Source: Thiorhodococcus drewsii AZ1
GTDB lineage: Bacteria; Pseudomonadota; Gammaproteobacteria; Chromatiales; Chromatiaceae
DNA length: 43,409 nt
Reading direction: 5' to 3'
Assembly (NCBI RefSeq): GCF_000224065.1
Contig: NZ_AFWT01000042.1
Coordinates: 1-43,409, forward strand
A program made the position numbers and the translations under genes. Under the pieces are notes generated by a model that ran no database searches, was not told the origin of the DNA, and saw only the letters and a list, made by a program, of their open reading frames with translations. The stretch's first letter is position 1. Each line of letters starts with the position of its first letter. Positions 1 through 13,322 of this stretch are shown here, one piece after another.

Positions 1-5985
<5,985 letters not shown>

Positions 5986-5993
5986 GCGACCCG

Positions 5994-6022
5994 GACTCGG
6001 CGCATCATCGATGCGCCGAGTC
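5994..6022 (+). terminator. Strong hairpin after the giant gene
   Basis: A perfect 12-bp stem (GACTCGGCGCAT / ATGCGCCGAGTC) with a 5-base loop lies 8 bases after the stop codon. The downstream run is only mildly T-rich (TGTCGCTCTTG). It is likely a transcription terminator, although no strong U-tract is present. Confidence 0.7.
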
Positions 6023-6238
6023 TGTCGCTCTTGACGGCACATCGCTGAAGTCTGGCGGGCGCCCACTGATTCCGCCTCGCAGCATCGGGCGACAGTCTGC
6101 AATGGGCGCCGCTCGGGTTAGAATGGCTCGAAGCCGCCTCTGGGGCGGATCGTTTCTCGTTCCCATCGGTTCGGTCGTTTTGGCCGCTGGGGCGAACCTT
6201 CATCGAGTCATCTGGCATCGAGACCTCTGGGCTGAATC

Positions 6239-7849
6239 ATGACCCTGAACCGGTTCGGGTTGGAGTGCATTCCCGCCAATCAGATCGCGCGGATGCGGGC
6301 GATTTTGCGTGCGGCGCGTTTGACGTTGCCTCTGTGGACGCTAGTGGTCGCGATGGTCGCGGCCTTGGTTTTGGCCGTGCTGCATGGTCTGTCGCCTGGA
6401 TATGCCTGGTTGCGCTGGTGGTGTCTTGGGGTGCTGTCGGTTGGTGCCGTGGCGGCGGTGGTCGTCTGGATGCGGCTGCGCGATCAGTTGCTGCTGCCGC
6501 TGGTGCGCTTGGAGTGCTCGCTGACCCAGGTCTGTCAGGGCGAGCCAGGGGCTAGCGACAGCCTGTGCGAGACGGGGGTGCTGCGCGGTATCGCTCAGGA
6601 TATTCGCAGCCTCAACGAGGAACTGACCGACCTTTACGAGGACATGGACAATCGGGTGGCGCGCCAGACCCGCCGCCTGGCGCAGAAGACGGCCTCGCTC
6701 AAGATTCTCTACGACGTGGCGGCCGGCATCCACCAGACCGATAGCGTGGAGGAGCTGCTGTTGCGCTTCTTGCGTGTGCTCAAGGAGATGATCAACGGTC
6801 GGGCGGCCACGGTGCGTCTGGTGATGTCGGACGGCAGCCGACGCCTGGTGGGTTCCATCGGTCTGGACGACGATCTGGTGCGCGAACAGGACATGGCGCC
6901 GGTCGATCTCTGTCTGTGCGGCAGCGTGCTCGCTCCGGGCGATATCGTCTGCGACAACGACGCGCGCTATTGCTCGCGTATCTACGGACGGCGCATGTTC
7001 GACAGCTCCGAGATGGAGGTGGTGACCGTGCCGCTGGAGCATCGCGATCAGTTGTTGGGCGTCTACAGCATCTTCGTCGATCGTCCGGGTGTGAAGGCGC
7101 GCGAAGACATCATGGATCTGCTGTTCACCGTCGGCCATCATCTGGGTGTGGCGATCGCCAAGCAGCGCTCGGACGCCGAGGCTCGGCGGTTGTCCATCGT
7201 CGAGGAGCGCAATTCGCTGGCCCACGAGCTGCACGACTCGCTCGCCCAAACCTTGGCCAGCCTGCGTTTCCAATGCCGTATGCTCGACGACTCGCTGGGC
7301 GCCACGCCCATCTCGGAGGAGGCACGCAACGACCTGGCCCGTCTGCGCAACGGTCTCGACGAGGCGCACACCGAGCTGCGCGAGCTGCTGGCCAGCTTCC
7401 GTGCCCCGCTCGATCGGCGTGGTCTGGTTCCGGCGCTGGCCAAGCTAACCCAGCGCTTCGGTCAGGAGACGGGGGCCCACGTCCTGTTCCAGAACGATTG
7501 TCGACCGTTCGAGCTGTCGGCGAGCGAGGATCTGCAGCTGCTGCGGATCGTCCAGGAATCTCTGGCCAATATCCGCAAGCATGCCCAGGCCCACACGGTT
7601 CGGGTGCTGTTGACCCGCGACGGGGGCGACCGCTATGTGCTGCTGGTCGAGGACGACGGCGTCGGCTTCAGCGCTCCGGCCGACGGTTCCAATCCGGGCG
7701 AGCGGATCGGGCTCTCGATCATGGAGGAACGCGCCCGGCGTATCGGCGCCGAGATGCGGATCGAGAGCGAGCCGGGTGAGGGGACCCGGGTCGAGGTCGT
7801 CTTTGAAGTCAACCGGCGCGGCGCGCGCCATGCGCTGGGGGTTGCCTGA
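6239..7849 (+). CDS. NarX-like sensor histidine kinase with GAF-like module
   Basis: 536 aa. Two hydrophobic segments (about 28-50 and 56-75) are joined by a very short periplasmic loop, so the large NarX-type nitrate-sensing domain is absent. A HAMP-like or coiled segment (76-160) leads to a GAF-like domain (about 165-310), then HisKA_3 with ELHD (likely phospho-acceptor His332), and a HATPase_c domain with N-box NIRKH and DDGVGF and GERIGL glycine boxes. Four cysteines in the GAF-like region (C225, C227, C238, C245) resemble a metal or Fe-S ligand set. The stop overlaps the start of the downstream response regulator by one base, so the two form a coupled two-component pair. The signal sensed is unknown; no nitrate-respiration genes are nearby. 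Confidence 0.88.
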   Translation: MTLNRFGLECIPANQIARMRAILRAARLTLPLWTLVVAMVAALVLAVLHGLSPGYAWLRWWCLGVLSVGAVAAVVVWMRLRDQLLLPLVRLECSLTQVCQGEPGASDSLCETGVLRGIAQDIRSLNEELTDLYEDMDNRVARQTRRLAQKTASLKILYDVAAGIHQTDSVEELLLRFLRVLKEMINGRAATVRLVMSDGSRRLVGSIGLDDDLVREQDMAPVDLCLCGSVLAPGDIVCDNDARYCSRIYGRRMFDSSEMEVVTVPLEHRDQLLGVYSIFVDRPGVKAREDIMDLLFTVGHHLGVAIAKQRSDAEARRLSIVEERNSLAHELHDSLAQTLASLRFQCRMLDDSLGATPISEEARNDLARLRNGLDEAHTELRELLASFRAPLDRRGLVPALAKLTQRFGQETGAHVLFQNDCRPFELSASEDLQLLRIVQESLANIRKHAQAHTVRVLLTRDGGDRYVLLVEDDGVGFSAPADGSNPGERIGLSIMEERARRIGAEMRIESEPGEGTRVEVVFEVNRRGARHALGVA

Positions 7850-8508
7850 TGCGTGTCCTATTGATCGATGATCATGCCCTGTTTCGTTTTGGCCTCCAGG
7901 AGCTACTGGAGCGCCGTGGTATCGAGGTGGTCGCGGTCGGTGACGCCTCCACCGGACTGCGCCGGGTCGGCGAGACCTCGCCGGACGTGGTGCTGCTCGA
8001 CATGCGTATGCCGCAGCTCTCGGGTTTGGAGTTGCTGCGCCAATTGCGCGCCGCCCATCAGACCATGCCGATCGCTATGCTGACCACCAGCGCCGAGGAG
8101 CGCGACGTGATCGACTCGTTGCAGAGCGGGGCGCAGGGCTATCTGCTCAAGGACATGGAGCCGGAGGCGCTCATCGCCGCCTTGGGCGAGATCGTGCTTG
8201 GACGCACGGTGGTGGCACCCGAGCTGGCGATCGTGCTGGCCAGGGCGGTGCAGGGCGGCGATTCCAAGGGGACATCGGCGCAGAACGGCGTCGCCGACCT
8301 GACCCCGCGCGAGCAACAGATTCTCTGTCATCTCGCCGAGGGTCAGAGCAATAAGGCGATCGCCCGGCGTCTGGGCATCTCCGATGGCACGGTGAAGCTG
8401 CACGTCAAGGCGATCCTGCGCAAGCTCGACGTCCATTCGCGGGTCGAGGCGGCGGTGATCGCGGTTGAGCGCGGTCTGTGCGAGCGTGCGCCGGTGCGCG
8501 ATCTCTGA
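7849..8508 (+). CDS. NarL/FixJ-family response regulator
   Basis: 219 aa. An N-terminal receiver domain (acidic pair D7-D8, phospho-acceptor D51 in LLDMRMP, conserved Lys in LLKDMEP) is followed by a LuxR-type helix-turn-helix (about 150-210, LTPREQQIL and a recognition helix around SDGTVKLHVKAIL). Its ATG overlaps the TGA of the kinase gene (TGATG), which indicates translational coupling and a cognate pair. It should bind DNA as a dimer after phosphorylation. The target genes cannot be read from this window. Confidence 0.92.
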   Translation: MRVLLIDDHALFRFGLQELLERRGIEVVAVGDASTGLRRVGETSPDVVLLDMRMPQLSGLELLRQLRAAHQTMPIAMLTTSAEERDVIDSLQSGAQGYLLKDMEPEALIAALGEIVLGRTVVAPELAIVLARAVQGGDSKGTSAQNGVADLTPREQQILCHLAEGQSNKAIARRLGISDGTVKLHVKAILRKLDVHSRVEAAVIAVERGLCERAPVRDL

Positions 8509-8690
8509 AGACCGATCGGCGTGCGGCTTCGGAAGGGCGGCATCAGGTGTTGAAGGCGTGATGGGAGGAGGCCATATTGGCACTTCATCCTTTGCGCGCG
8601 GTCCTATGGGTCTCGTTGGGTGCCAAGGTTCCGATTGCCGGGAGCGTCGCGCCCAAATCGACAGATTGCTTCATGGAGACTGCTCAAGCG

Positions 8691-9170
8691 ATGAAGAATT
8701 TCCTCGAACTCATCAAGAATTGCCTCACCGATATCCGCGAGATCATGCCCTGGGATCTGGCCGAGCGGCTGGAGGAGAATCCAGACCTGTTGATCGTCGA
8801 TGTGCGTGAGCCGAACGAGTTCGCCGCCATGCACATCGCCGACTCTATTCATGTTCCGCGCGGCATTCTGGAGTCGGCTTGCGAATGGGACTACGAGGAG
8901 ACCCTGCCCGAGCTGGTCCAGGCGCGCGATCGCGAGGTGGTGGTGGTCTGTCGCTCGGGGTATCGCAGCGTTTTGGCCGCCCATTCCATGACGGTGCTGG
9001 GCTACCGCAACGTCGCCTCGCTCAAGACCGGTCTGCGTGGTTGGAAGGACTACGAGCAGCCGCTGGTCGATGGGCAGGGGAATGCGGTCGATCTCGACGA
9101 TGCCGATGTCTATTTCACGCCGAACCTGCGTCCCGACCAGCATCGCCCGGCGGGGCTTGCAGTGGATTAG
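8691..9170 (+). CDS. Single-domain rhodanese-like sulfurtransferase
   Basis: 159 aa from ATG 8691. The rhodanese fold runs from about residue 20 to 125, with VDVREPNEF at the start and the active-site loop CRSGYRS whose cysteine would carry the persulfide. Alternative in-frame starts are ATG 8673 and TTG 8577; the TTG has a strong Shine-Dalgarno (GGGAGGAGG ending 8570), which would add 38 residues. I chose 8691 because the conserved sequence begins there. The likely role is sulfur transfer or sulfide handling, plausible in a sulfur oxidiser, but the substrate is unknown. It follows the NarL-like gene on the same strand after 182 bases. Confidence 0.85.
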   Translation: MKNFLELIKNCLTDIREIMPWDLAERLEENPDLLIVDVREPNEFAAMHIADSIHVPRGILESACEWDYEETLPELVQARDREVVVVCRSGYRSVLAAHSMTVLGYRNVASLKTGLRGWKDYEQPLVDGQGNAVDLDDADVYFTPNLRPDQHRPAGLAVD

Positions 9171-9252
9171 TCATGCGGCGCAACAGGCTGGGGCTATTGC
9201 GCCCTACGCGGGATTTGGTCAGACCCTGTCGGTGAGATCTACGGGGCGGGTG

Positions 9253-9981
9253 TTAGGTTGGCGTGATGGGTTCGCGCTGCCAGACGCCGTTGCGGTGTGC
9301 CAGGACCTCTCCACCCTGTTCCGTCCATTCGGCGAGTACCGAGCGGTGTGCCTGGCGATCGCCGAGCGTGATCTCGTGGTCGCGCGGGCGGTGGGTATGG
9401 CCGTGGATCAGATGGCGGGCACCGAAGCGGCGCAGATAGTCGGCGACCGCGTCTTGGTTGACGTCCATGATCTCGGCGGACTTCTCCGCCATGGCCGCTC
9501 GGCTGCGGTGGCGGTAGTCGGCGGCCAGTGCGCGTCGGCCGTCGAGCGATTTGAACAGGAACAGACGCTGCACCAGCGGGTTGCGGACACGGCGACGGAA
9601 GCGTTGATAGGCCAGGTCGTCGGTGCAGAGCAGGTCGCCGTGCATCAGCAGTGTCGGTTCGCCGGCGAGGGTGATCAGGGTCGGATCGCGCAGCATGCGG
9701 CAGCCGGTCTCGCGGCGGAAGAGTCGCCCGAGCAGAAAGTCGCGGTTGCCGTGCATCAGATCGCAGCCGACGCCTGCGTCGGTGAGCGCGCGCAGTCCGG
9801 CGATCACCCGGCAGTTGAAGGGCGTGTCGTCATCGTCGCCGATCCAGCTGTCGAAGAGATCGCCGAGGATATAGAGACGCTCGGCCTCGCGAGCGGGGCC
9901 GGCCAGGAAATCAAGGAGACAGTCGAGCGTCGCCGGACGGTCCGGCGACAGATGCAGATCGGAGATGAAGAGGTGCGTCAT
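9253..9981 (-). CDS. lpxH: UDP-2,3-diacylglucosamine diphosphatase LpxH
   Basis: 242 aa, normal family length. A calcineurin-like metallophosphoesterase that hydrolyses UDP-2,3-diacylglucosamine to lipid X plus UMP in lipid A biosynthesis, at the inner face of the cytoplasmic membrane. All metal ligands are visible: D8 and H10 (SDLH), D41 (GDLFD), N79 with R80 (GNRD), H114 (MHGD), H195 and H197 (HGHTH). It is convergent with the rhodanese gene. The presence of lpxH supports a Gram-negative beta/gammaproteobacterial host. Confidence 0.95.
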   Translation of the reverse strand: MTHLFISDLHLSPDRPATLDCLLDFLAGPAREAERLYILGDLFDSWIGDDDDTPFNCRVIAGLRALTDAGVGCDLMHGNRDFLLGRLFRRETGCRMLRDPTLITLAGEPTLLMHGDLLCTDDLAYQRFRRRVRNPLVQRLFLFKSLDGRRALAADYRHRSRAAMAEKSAEIMDVNQDAVADYLRRFGARHLIHGHTHRPRDHEITLGDRQAHRSVLAEWTEQGGEVLAHRNGVWQREPITPT

Positions 9982-9998
9982 TTCAGTGCGGAGCTGTC

Positions 9999-10145
9999 AG
10001 CCGCCAGCGGCCAGCTTAAAGCCGTGCTGCCTGGACCTGTTCCGATCACCGGTTCGGTGAGCGGCGGGCTGGTGAACACGACCGCCCAATGTCCGAGTCG
10101 CTTTTGCTGGACGCTGATAGCTGGCGGCTGGCGGCTGGCGGCTGG
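9999..10145. repeat. Inverted GGCGGCTGG-type repeat pair
   Basis: A GCTGGACGCTGATAG core followed by three GCTGGCG-like units lies at 10106-10145, and an inverted relative (CAGCCGCCAGCGGCCAGC) at about 10001-10018. The two arms could pair. A direct copy of the same core occurs at 11691-11723, so this is a dispersed non-coding repeat rather than chance. Confidence 0.6.
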
Positions 10146-10152
10146 TGACCAA

Positions 10153-10440
10153 TCATTCCTCCGCAATCCACCCCTGGAGCGCGTCGATCAGGCCCTGTGC
10201 CTGGGCGCGGCTGGAGATGTTGAACTTGGACTGCTGACGGTATTCGCCGCCCCGTTTCTGGTAACGGCGGATGGTGTATTTGTCCGCGCCGTATTCGCCC
10301 TTGGTACGGTCCCATTCCTGGTAGCGGAAGATGATGGTCGTCCAGCTTCCCTTCGACAGGATGACCTTGTCCAGCTCGTGTGTGGTGTCGATGCCGTCCT
10401 CGGTGTAAGTGACGGTCAGATCCTCGACCTTTTCGGTCAT
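10153..10440 (-). CDS. Small basic/polar protein, possibly PC4/YdbC-like
   Basis: 95 aa, no signal peptide or membrane segment. The C-terminal half (KYTIRRY, GGEY, then FNISS and an amphipathic helix ending ALQGWI) resembles the strand-strand-helix layout of PC4/YdbC single-stranded nucleic-acid-binding proteins. That match is by eye and weak. Its ATG lies 2 bases after the stop of the upstream ankyrin lipoprotein gene, and its Shine-Dalgarno (GGAGAA) is inside that gene's end, so the two are translationally coupled. Function is otherwise unknown. Confidence 0.75.
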   Translation of the reverse strand: MTEKVEDLTVTYTEDGIDTTHELDKVILSKGSWTTIIFRYQEWDRTKGEYGADKYTIRRYQKRGGEYRQQSKFNISSRAQAQGLIDALQGWIAEE

Positions 10441-10442
10441 TG

Positions 10443-11144
10443 TTATTTCTCCGGGTTTTCGATGTTCGGCGTCGTCGCGGGTTCGAGTTCGCGGCGTGCG
10501 CCGTTGCGTTTCAGTATCTCGACGATGGTCTGGCGATCCGTGTCTCTGCCGTTGGCTTGCGCCAGTGCGATGGCCAGCGGCATGCGGCCATGTCCGTCGG
10601 GTCGGTTGATATCCGCGCCCAGGTCCAGCAACCGGTTGACGGTCCCGAGGTATCCGCCCTCGACTGCGATCCCCAGCGGTGTGCGGCTCTGCGCGTCGGC
10701 GTGATCGACGTCTGCCCCGGCTCGCGTCAGCAGGGCGAAGGTGTCCCGATCCGAGACGCCTTGTCTGACGAGATCGATCAGCATGGCCTGGGCATCCAGC
10801 GTGGCGCCCTGTTCGATCAGCGACCGCGCAACCTGGGTTTTGCCAAACCGCAGCGCGACCTTCAAAGGCGTGCGTCCGGATGCGTCCAGCGCCTCGGGAT
10901 TCGCGCCGTGCGACAGCAGCAGTTCGGCGATTGCGACCCGGCCGGTGCGCGCGGCCTCGTGCAGTGGCGTTTCGCCATCGACATCCGGTTGATTGACGTC
11001 TGCGTTCCAGTAGAGATTCCGTTTGACCTGATCCAGGTCGCCGGTGTGAACCGCGCGATAGAGACTCTCCGTCGGTTGCGCGGGCTCAGCGCAGGCAACG
11101 AGCGTCAGTGCGGTCGAGAGCGAAAGGATCAGCAGTGGATGCAT
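10443..11144 (-). CDS. Ankyrin-repeat lipoprotein
   Basis: 233 aa. The N-terminus is a lipoprotein signal peptide with lipobox LVAC (Cys18), so it is predicted to be anchored to a membrane facing the periplasm. Several ankyrin repeats follow from about 25 to 215, recognisable by DGETPLHEAARTG, SGRTPLKVAL and QSRTPLGIAVEGG. The tail (Pro/Thr/Asn-rich) is probably disordered. Ankyrin repeats bind proteins; no partner can be named. It is the first gene of a two-gene operon with the 95-aa protein. Confidence 0.85.
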   Translation of the reverse strand: MHPLLILSLSTALTLVACAEPAQPTESLYRAVHTGDLDQVKRNLYWNADVNQPDVDGETPLHEAARTGRVAIAELLLSHGANPEALDASGRTPLKVALRFGKTQVARSLIEQGATLDAQAMLIDLVRQGVSDRDTFALLTRAGADVDHADAQSRTPLGIAVEGGYLGTVNRLLDLGADINRPDGHGRMPLAIALAQANGRDTDRQTIVEILKRNGARRELEPATTPNIENPEK

Positions 11145-11298
11145 GGGCCTCGGTCACGGGGTTACGTTGATGGGCGCCTCGGGTTTCCAGACCTCGTCGA
11201 ACCTCGCGATGGTACGGCGAGCACTCCGACCATCGCAACTCGCCGCATGCCTTGGGATACCATGTCCCCTCATTCTATTGCGAAGCGATGCTCCCCCG

Positions 11299-11679
11299 AT
11301 GTTCTGGAAACTCCTGCTCACGCTCGGCGTTATTGCCGCCGTCTACGGTTCCTTGCGCTCGCGTCGTCGTGCCGAGTTGATCGCGCACGGGCAGGAGGTC
11401 GGGCCTCCGCTGGTGCCGCCGGGGCTGATGCGCCGGATCGCCTGGGGCCTGATCGCGTTCATGCTGATCGGCAGCGCTGTCTATCTGGTGCAGGGCTGGC
11501 TCGACGACCGCCAACGGGTCGAGGTTCAGGTGATCAACGCCAACACCGGCGCGATCGCGCGCTATCAGGCCCATCGGGGCGATATCCAGGGGCGCCGTCT
11601 CACCACGCTCGACGGGCGCGAGATCCGACTCGCCGATGTCGAGCGGATGATCATCCTGCCCGCATCGCCCGGGGATTAA
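11299..11679 (+). CDS. Conserved-looking small membrane protein of unknown function
   Basis: 126 aa from ATG 11299 (MFWKLLLTLG). An in-frame ATG at 11143 would add 52 residues that are not hydrophobic and look non-coding. Two hydrophobic segments (about 3-18 and 45-65) flank a basic loop (SRRRAEL). The C-terminal 60 residues form a soluble domain (VEVQVINANTGAIARYQAHR onward) with no family I recognise. It is divergent from the ankyrin gene. Confidence 0.7.
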   Translation: MFWKLLLTLGVIAAVYGSLRSRRRAELIAHGQEVGPPLVPPGLMRRIAWGLIAFMLIGSAVYLVQGWLDDRQRVEVQVINANTGAIARYQAHRGDIQGRRLTTLDGREIRLADVERMIILPASPGD

Positions 11680-11690
11680 GGTCATTTCTA

Positions 11691-11723
11691 GCTGGACGCT
11701 GATGGCTGGCGGCTGGCGGCTGG
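11691..11723 (+). repeat. Second copy of the GCTGGACGCTGAT / GGCGGCTGG repeat
   Basis: The sequence from GCTGGACGCTGAT onward matches the copy at 10106-10145 with one substitution and one fewer GGCGGCT unit, in the same orientation. The two copies bracket the block holding the 95-aa, ankyrin and 126-aa genes. Confidence 0.7.
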
Positions 11724-11728
11724 TAGCC

Positions 11729-12457
11729 TCAAGAATCCCCATGGTCGGTCGCTGTCGGATCGTAGATCTCGCCGCCGTTGGCGGCATAGCCGCGCAGCAG
11801 ATCGGCCGCTTCCTCGCGCAGTAGCTCGGCGGTGACCTGGATGCCTCGGCGGGCATAGCCCGAGATCCAATCGCTCGGTTTGTCTCCCTCGTCGAATCCG
11901 ATGGCGCGCACGTCGGCGTCGCTCGCGGCGTAGACCAGGCGGTCGATACCGGACCAGGGTAGGGCGCCCAGGCACATGGCGCAGGGCTCGGCGCTGCTGT
12001 AGAGGATGCTGCCGCCGGGCAGCGCCTGGCGTAGGTCGTAGTGTCCGAGGCGCTGCTGGGCCGTGGCGATGGCGACCATCTCGGCGTGGGCGATCGAGCA
12101 ATGCGCCGGCACTACGCGATTCACCCCGACGGCGATGAGCCGTCCGCTGTCCGCAGCGAAGAGCGCGGCGCCGAATGGACCGCCGGTTCCGGCGCGGATG
12201 TTCTCGCGGGCCAGGTCCAGCACCCATGCCATGCGCTCGCGGTCGTCGGCGAGCGGTGTCGTCACGCTGGCGAGAAAGCGCGGGATCCAGTCTGGAAGGT
12301 CGATGCGGATCGCCCCCGCTTGGGATGCGGTTGTTTCTCTGAGATTCGAGTCCACGTTCGTTGAGTCGGTCAAGGTTCCGGTCCGGTTGTTCAATGCGCC
12401 GGTCAGTGTGTCTTGTGGGACCGACCTTTTGTCAATCGATCGACTCTCGAAACGCAT
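11729..12457 (-). CDS. Nucleoside/guanine deaminase-like cytidine deaminase family protein
   Basis: 242 aa at the longest. The zinc-dependent deaminase core shows HAE (in IAHAEMVAIA) and PCAMC (in SSAEPCAMCLGAL), the ligands and catalytic Glu of the CDA superfamily, and resembles GuaD-type guanine deaminases. The ATG at 12457 has no Shine-Dalgarno and leaves only 14 bases to the divergent YceI start; the first 34 residues look unlike the family. GTG 12355 (208 aa) is a plausible true start. It probably acts in purine salvage; the substrate is inferred. Confidence 0.82.
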   Translation of the reverse strand: MRFESRSIDKRSVPQDTLTGALNNRTGTLTDSTNVDSNLRETTASQAGAIRIDLPDWIPRFLASVTTPLADDRERMAWVLDLARENIRAGTGGPFGAALFAADSGRLIAVGVNRVVPAHCSIAHAEMVAIATAQQRLGHYDLRQALPGGSILYSSAEPCAMCLGALPWSGIDRLVYAASDADVRAIGFDEGDKPSDWISGYARRGIQVTAELLREEAADLLRGYAANGGEIYDPTATDHGDS

Positions 12458-12458
12458 C

Positions 12459-12464
12459 AGGAGG
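12459..12464 (+). promoter_or_regulatory. Shine-Dalgarno of the YceI-family gene
   Basis: AGGAGG lies 7 bases before ATG 12472. It fixes that start against the longer in-frame option at 12361. Confidence 0.85.
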
Positions 12465-12471
12465 AATCATC

Positions 12472-13068
12472 ATGCGTCAGCTCATCCTGCCCTTCATGCT
12501 CTCTGGAATCCTGGCCGCGTCACCGGCGCTGGCCGACTGGAGTCTGGATCCAGGCCGCTCGCATCTCTCCTTCGTCACCATCAAGGCCAAGGATGTTGCG
12601 GAGGTCAATACATTCGACGAGATCAATGGCGTCATCGACGATCAGGGGCAGGTTGTCGTCACGCTGATGCTCGACAGCGTGGACACCCTGGTTCCGATTC
12701 GTAACGAGCGGATGCGCACGTTCCTGTTCGATACCACCGACTACAAGGAGGCCGTGCTCAAGGCCAAGGTGGATCCCGATCTGGTCTCCGGCATGGCGGT
12801 GGGCGAGATCAAACAGCTTTCGGCCGAGGGCAATCTTTCGCTGCACGGCGAGACCCAGCCCATGACACTGAGCATGCAGGCGGTGAAGGTGGATGCGGGC
12901 ACGGTGATGGTGGCCAGCCTCAAGCCGGTGATCGTGGACGCCGCCAAATTCGGGCTCGGCGCGGGCGTCGAGAAGCTGCGTGAGATCGCCGGTCTGGAGA
13001 GTATCAGCGAGGCGGTGCCAGTGACCTTCGTCATGACCTTTGTGACCCCGCCGGCAGCGGCCAACTGA
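12472..13068 (+). CDS. YceI-family periplasmic lipid-binding-like protein
   Basis: 198 aa. A signal peptide (cleavage near ALA-D, residue 20) is followed by a YceI/lipocalin-like beta-barrel: WSLDPGRSHLSF at the mature start, an internal LHGETQPMTL motif and alternating beta-strands. Family members bind polyisoprenoid or similar hydrophobic ligands in the periplasm. The start is fixed by AGGAGG. The gene is monocistronic and followed by a hairpin terminator. Confidence 0.88.
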   Translation: MRQLILPFMLSGILAASPALADWSLDPGRSHLSFVTIKAKDVAEVNTFDEINGVIDDQGQVVVTLMLDSVDTLVPIRNERMRTFLFDTTDYKEAVLKAKVDPDLVSGMAVGEIKQLSAEGNLSLHGETQPMTLSMQAVKVDAGTVMVASLKPVIVDAAKFGLGAGVEKLREIAGLESISEAVPVTFVMTFVTPPAAAN

Positions 13069-13085
13069 TCTCATACCCTTGATCG

Positions 13086-13111
13086 TGCGCCGACCCTCTG
13101 AGGTCGGCGCA
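13086..13111 (+). terminator. Hairpin terminator after the YceI gene
   Basis: Perfect 10-bp GC-rich stem (TGCGCCGACC / GGTCGGCGCA) with a 6-base loop, starting 18 bases after the stop codon. No long T run follows. Confidence 0.65.
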
Positions 13112-13322
13112 TTCGTCCGAATGGCGCTGACTGGCCGTTCCTTGCGTCTCGGGCTTCGGTGTGCAAGGGGTAAAATGCTGTCGGGGTGTGGTCTTAGCGG
13201 GTATCATCTGGAACTCATTGGGTGAATGGATTTCTGCGGGGGGTGCGCCATAGGAGTGGCATGGGCGGATCCCGGCCCTCGTCGTCTCTAACAGACCGGC
13301 TCCAGGTACCTCGAAAAATCCG

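Noticed and set aside
6341-7369. 342-residue minus-strand frame in the NarX-like gene
   Set aside because: His/Gln-rich shadow of a well-supported kinase.
9037-10704. 555-residue plus-strand frame over lpxH and the ankyrin operon
   Set aside because: The minus-strand genes have full family motifs (LpxH metal ligands, ankyrin repeats). The plus frame has none.
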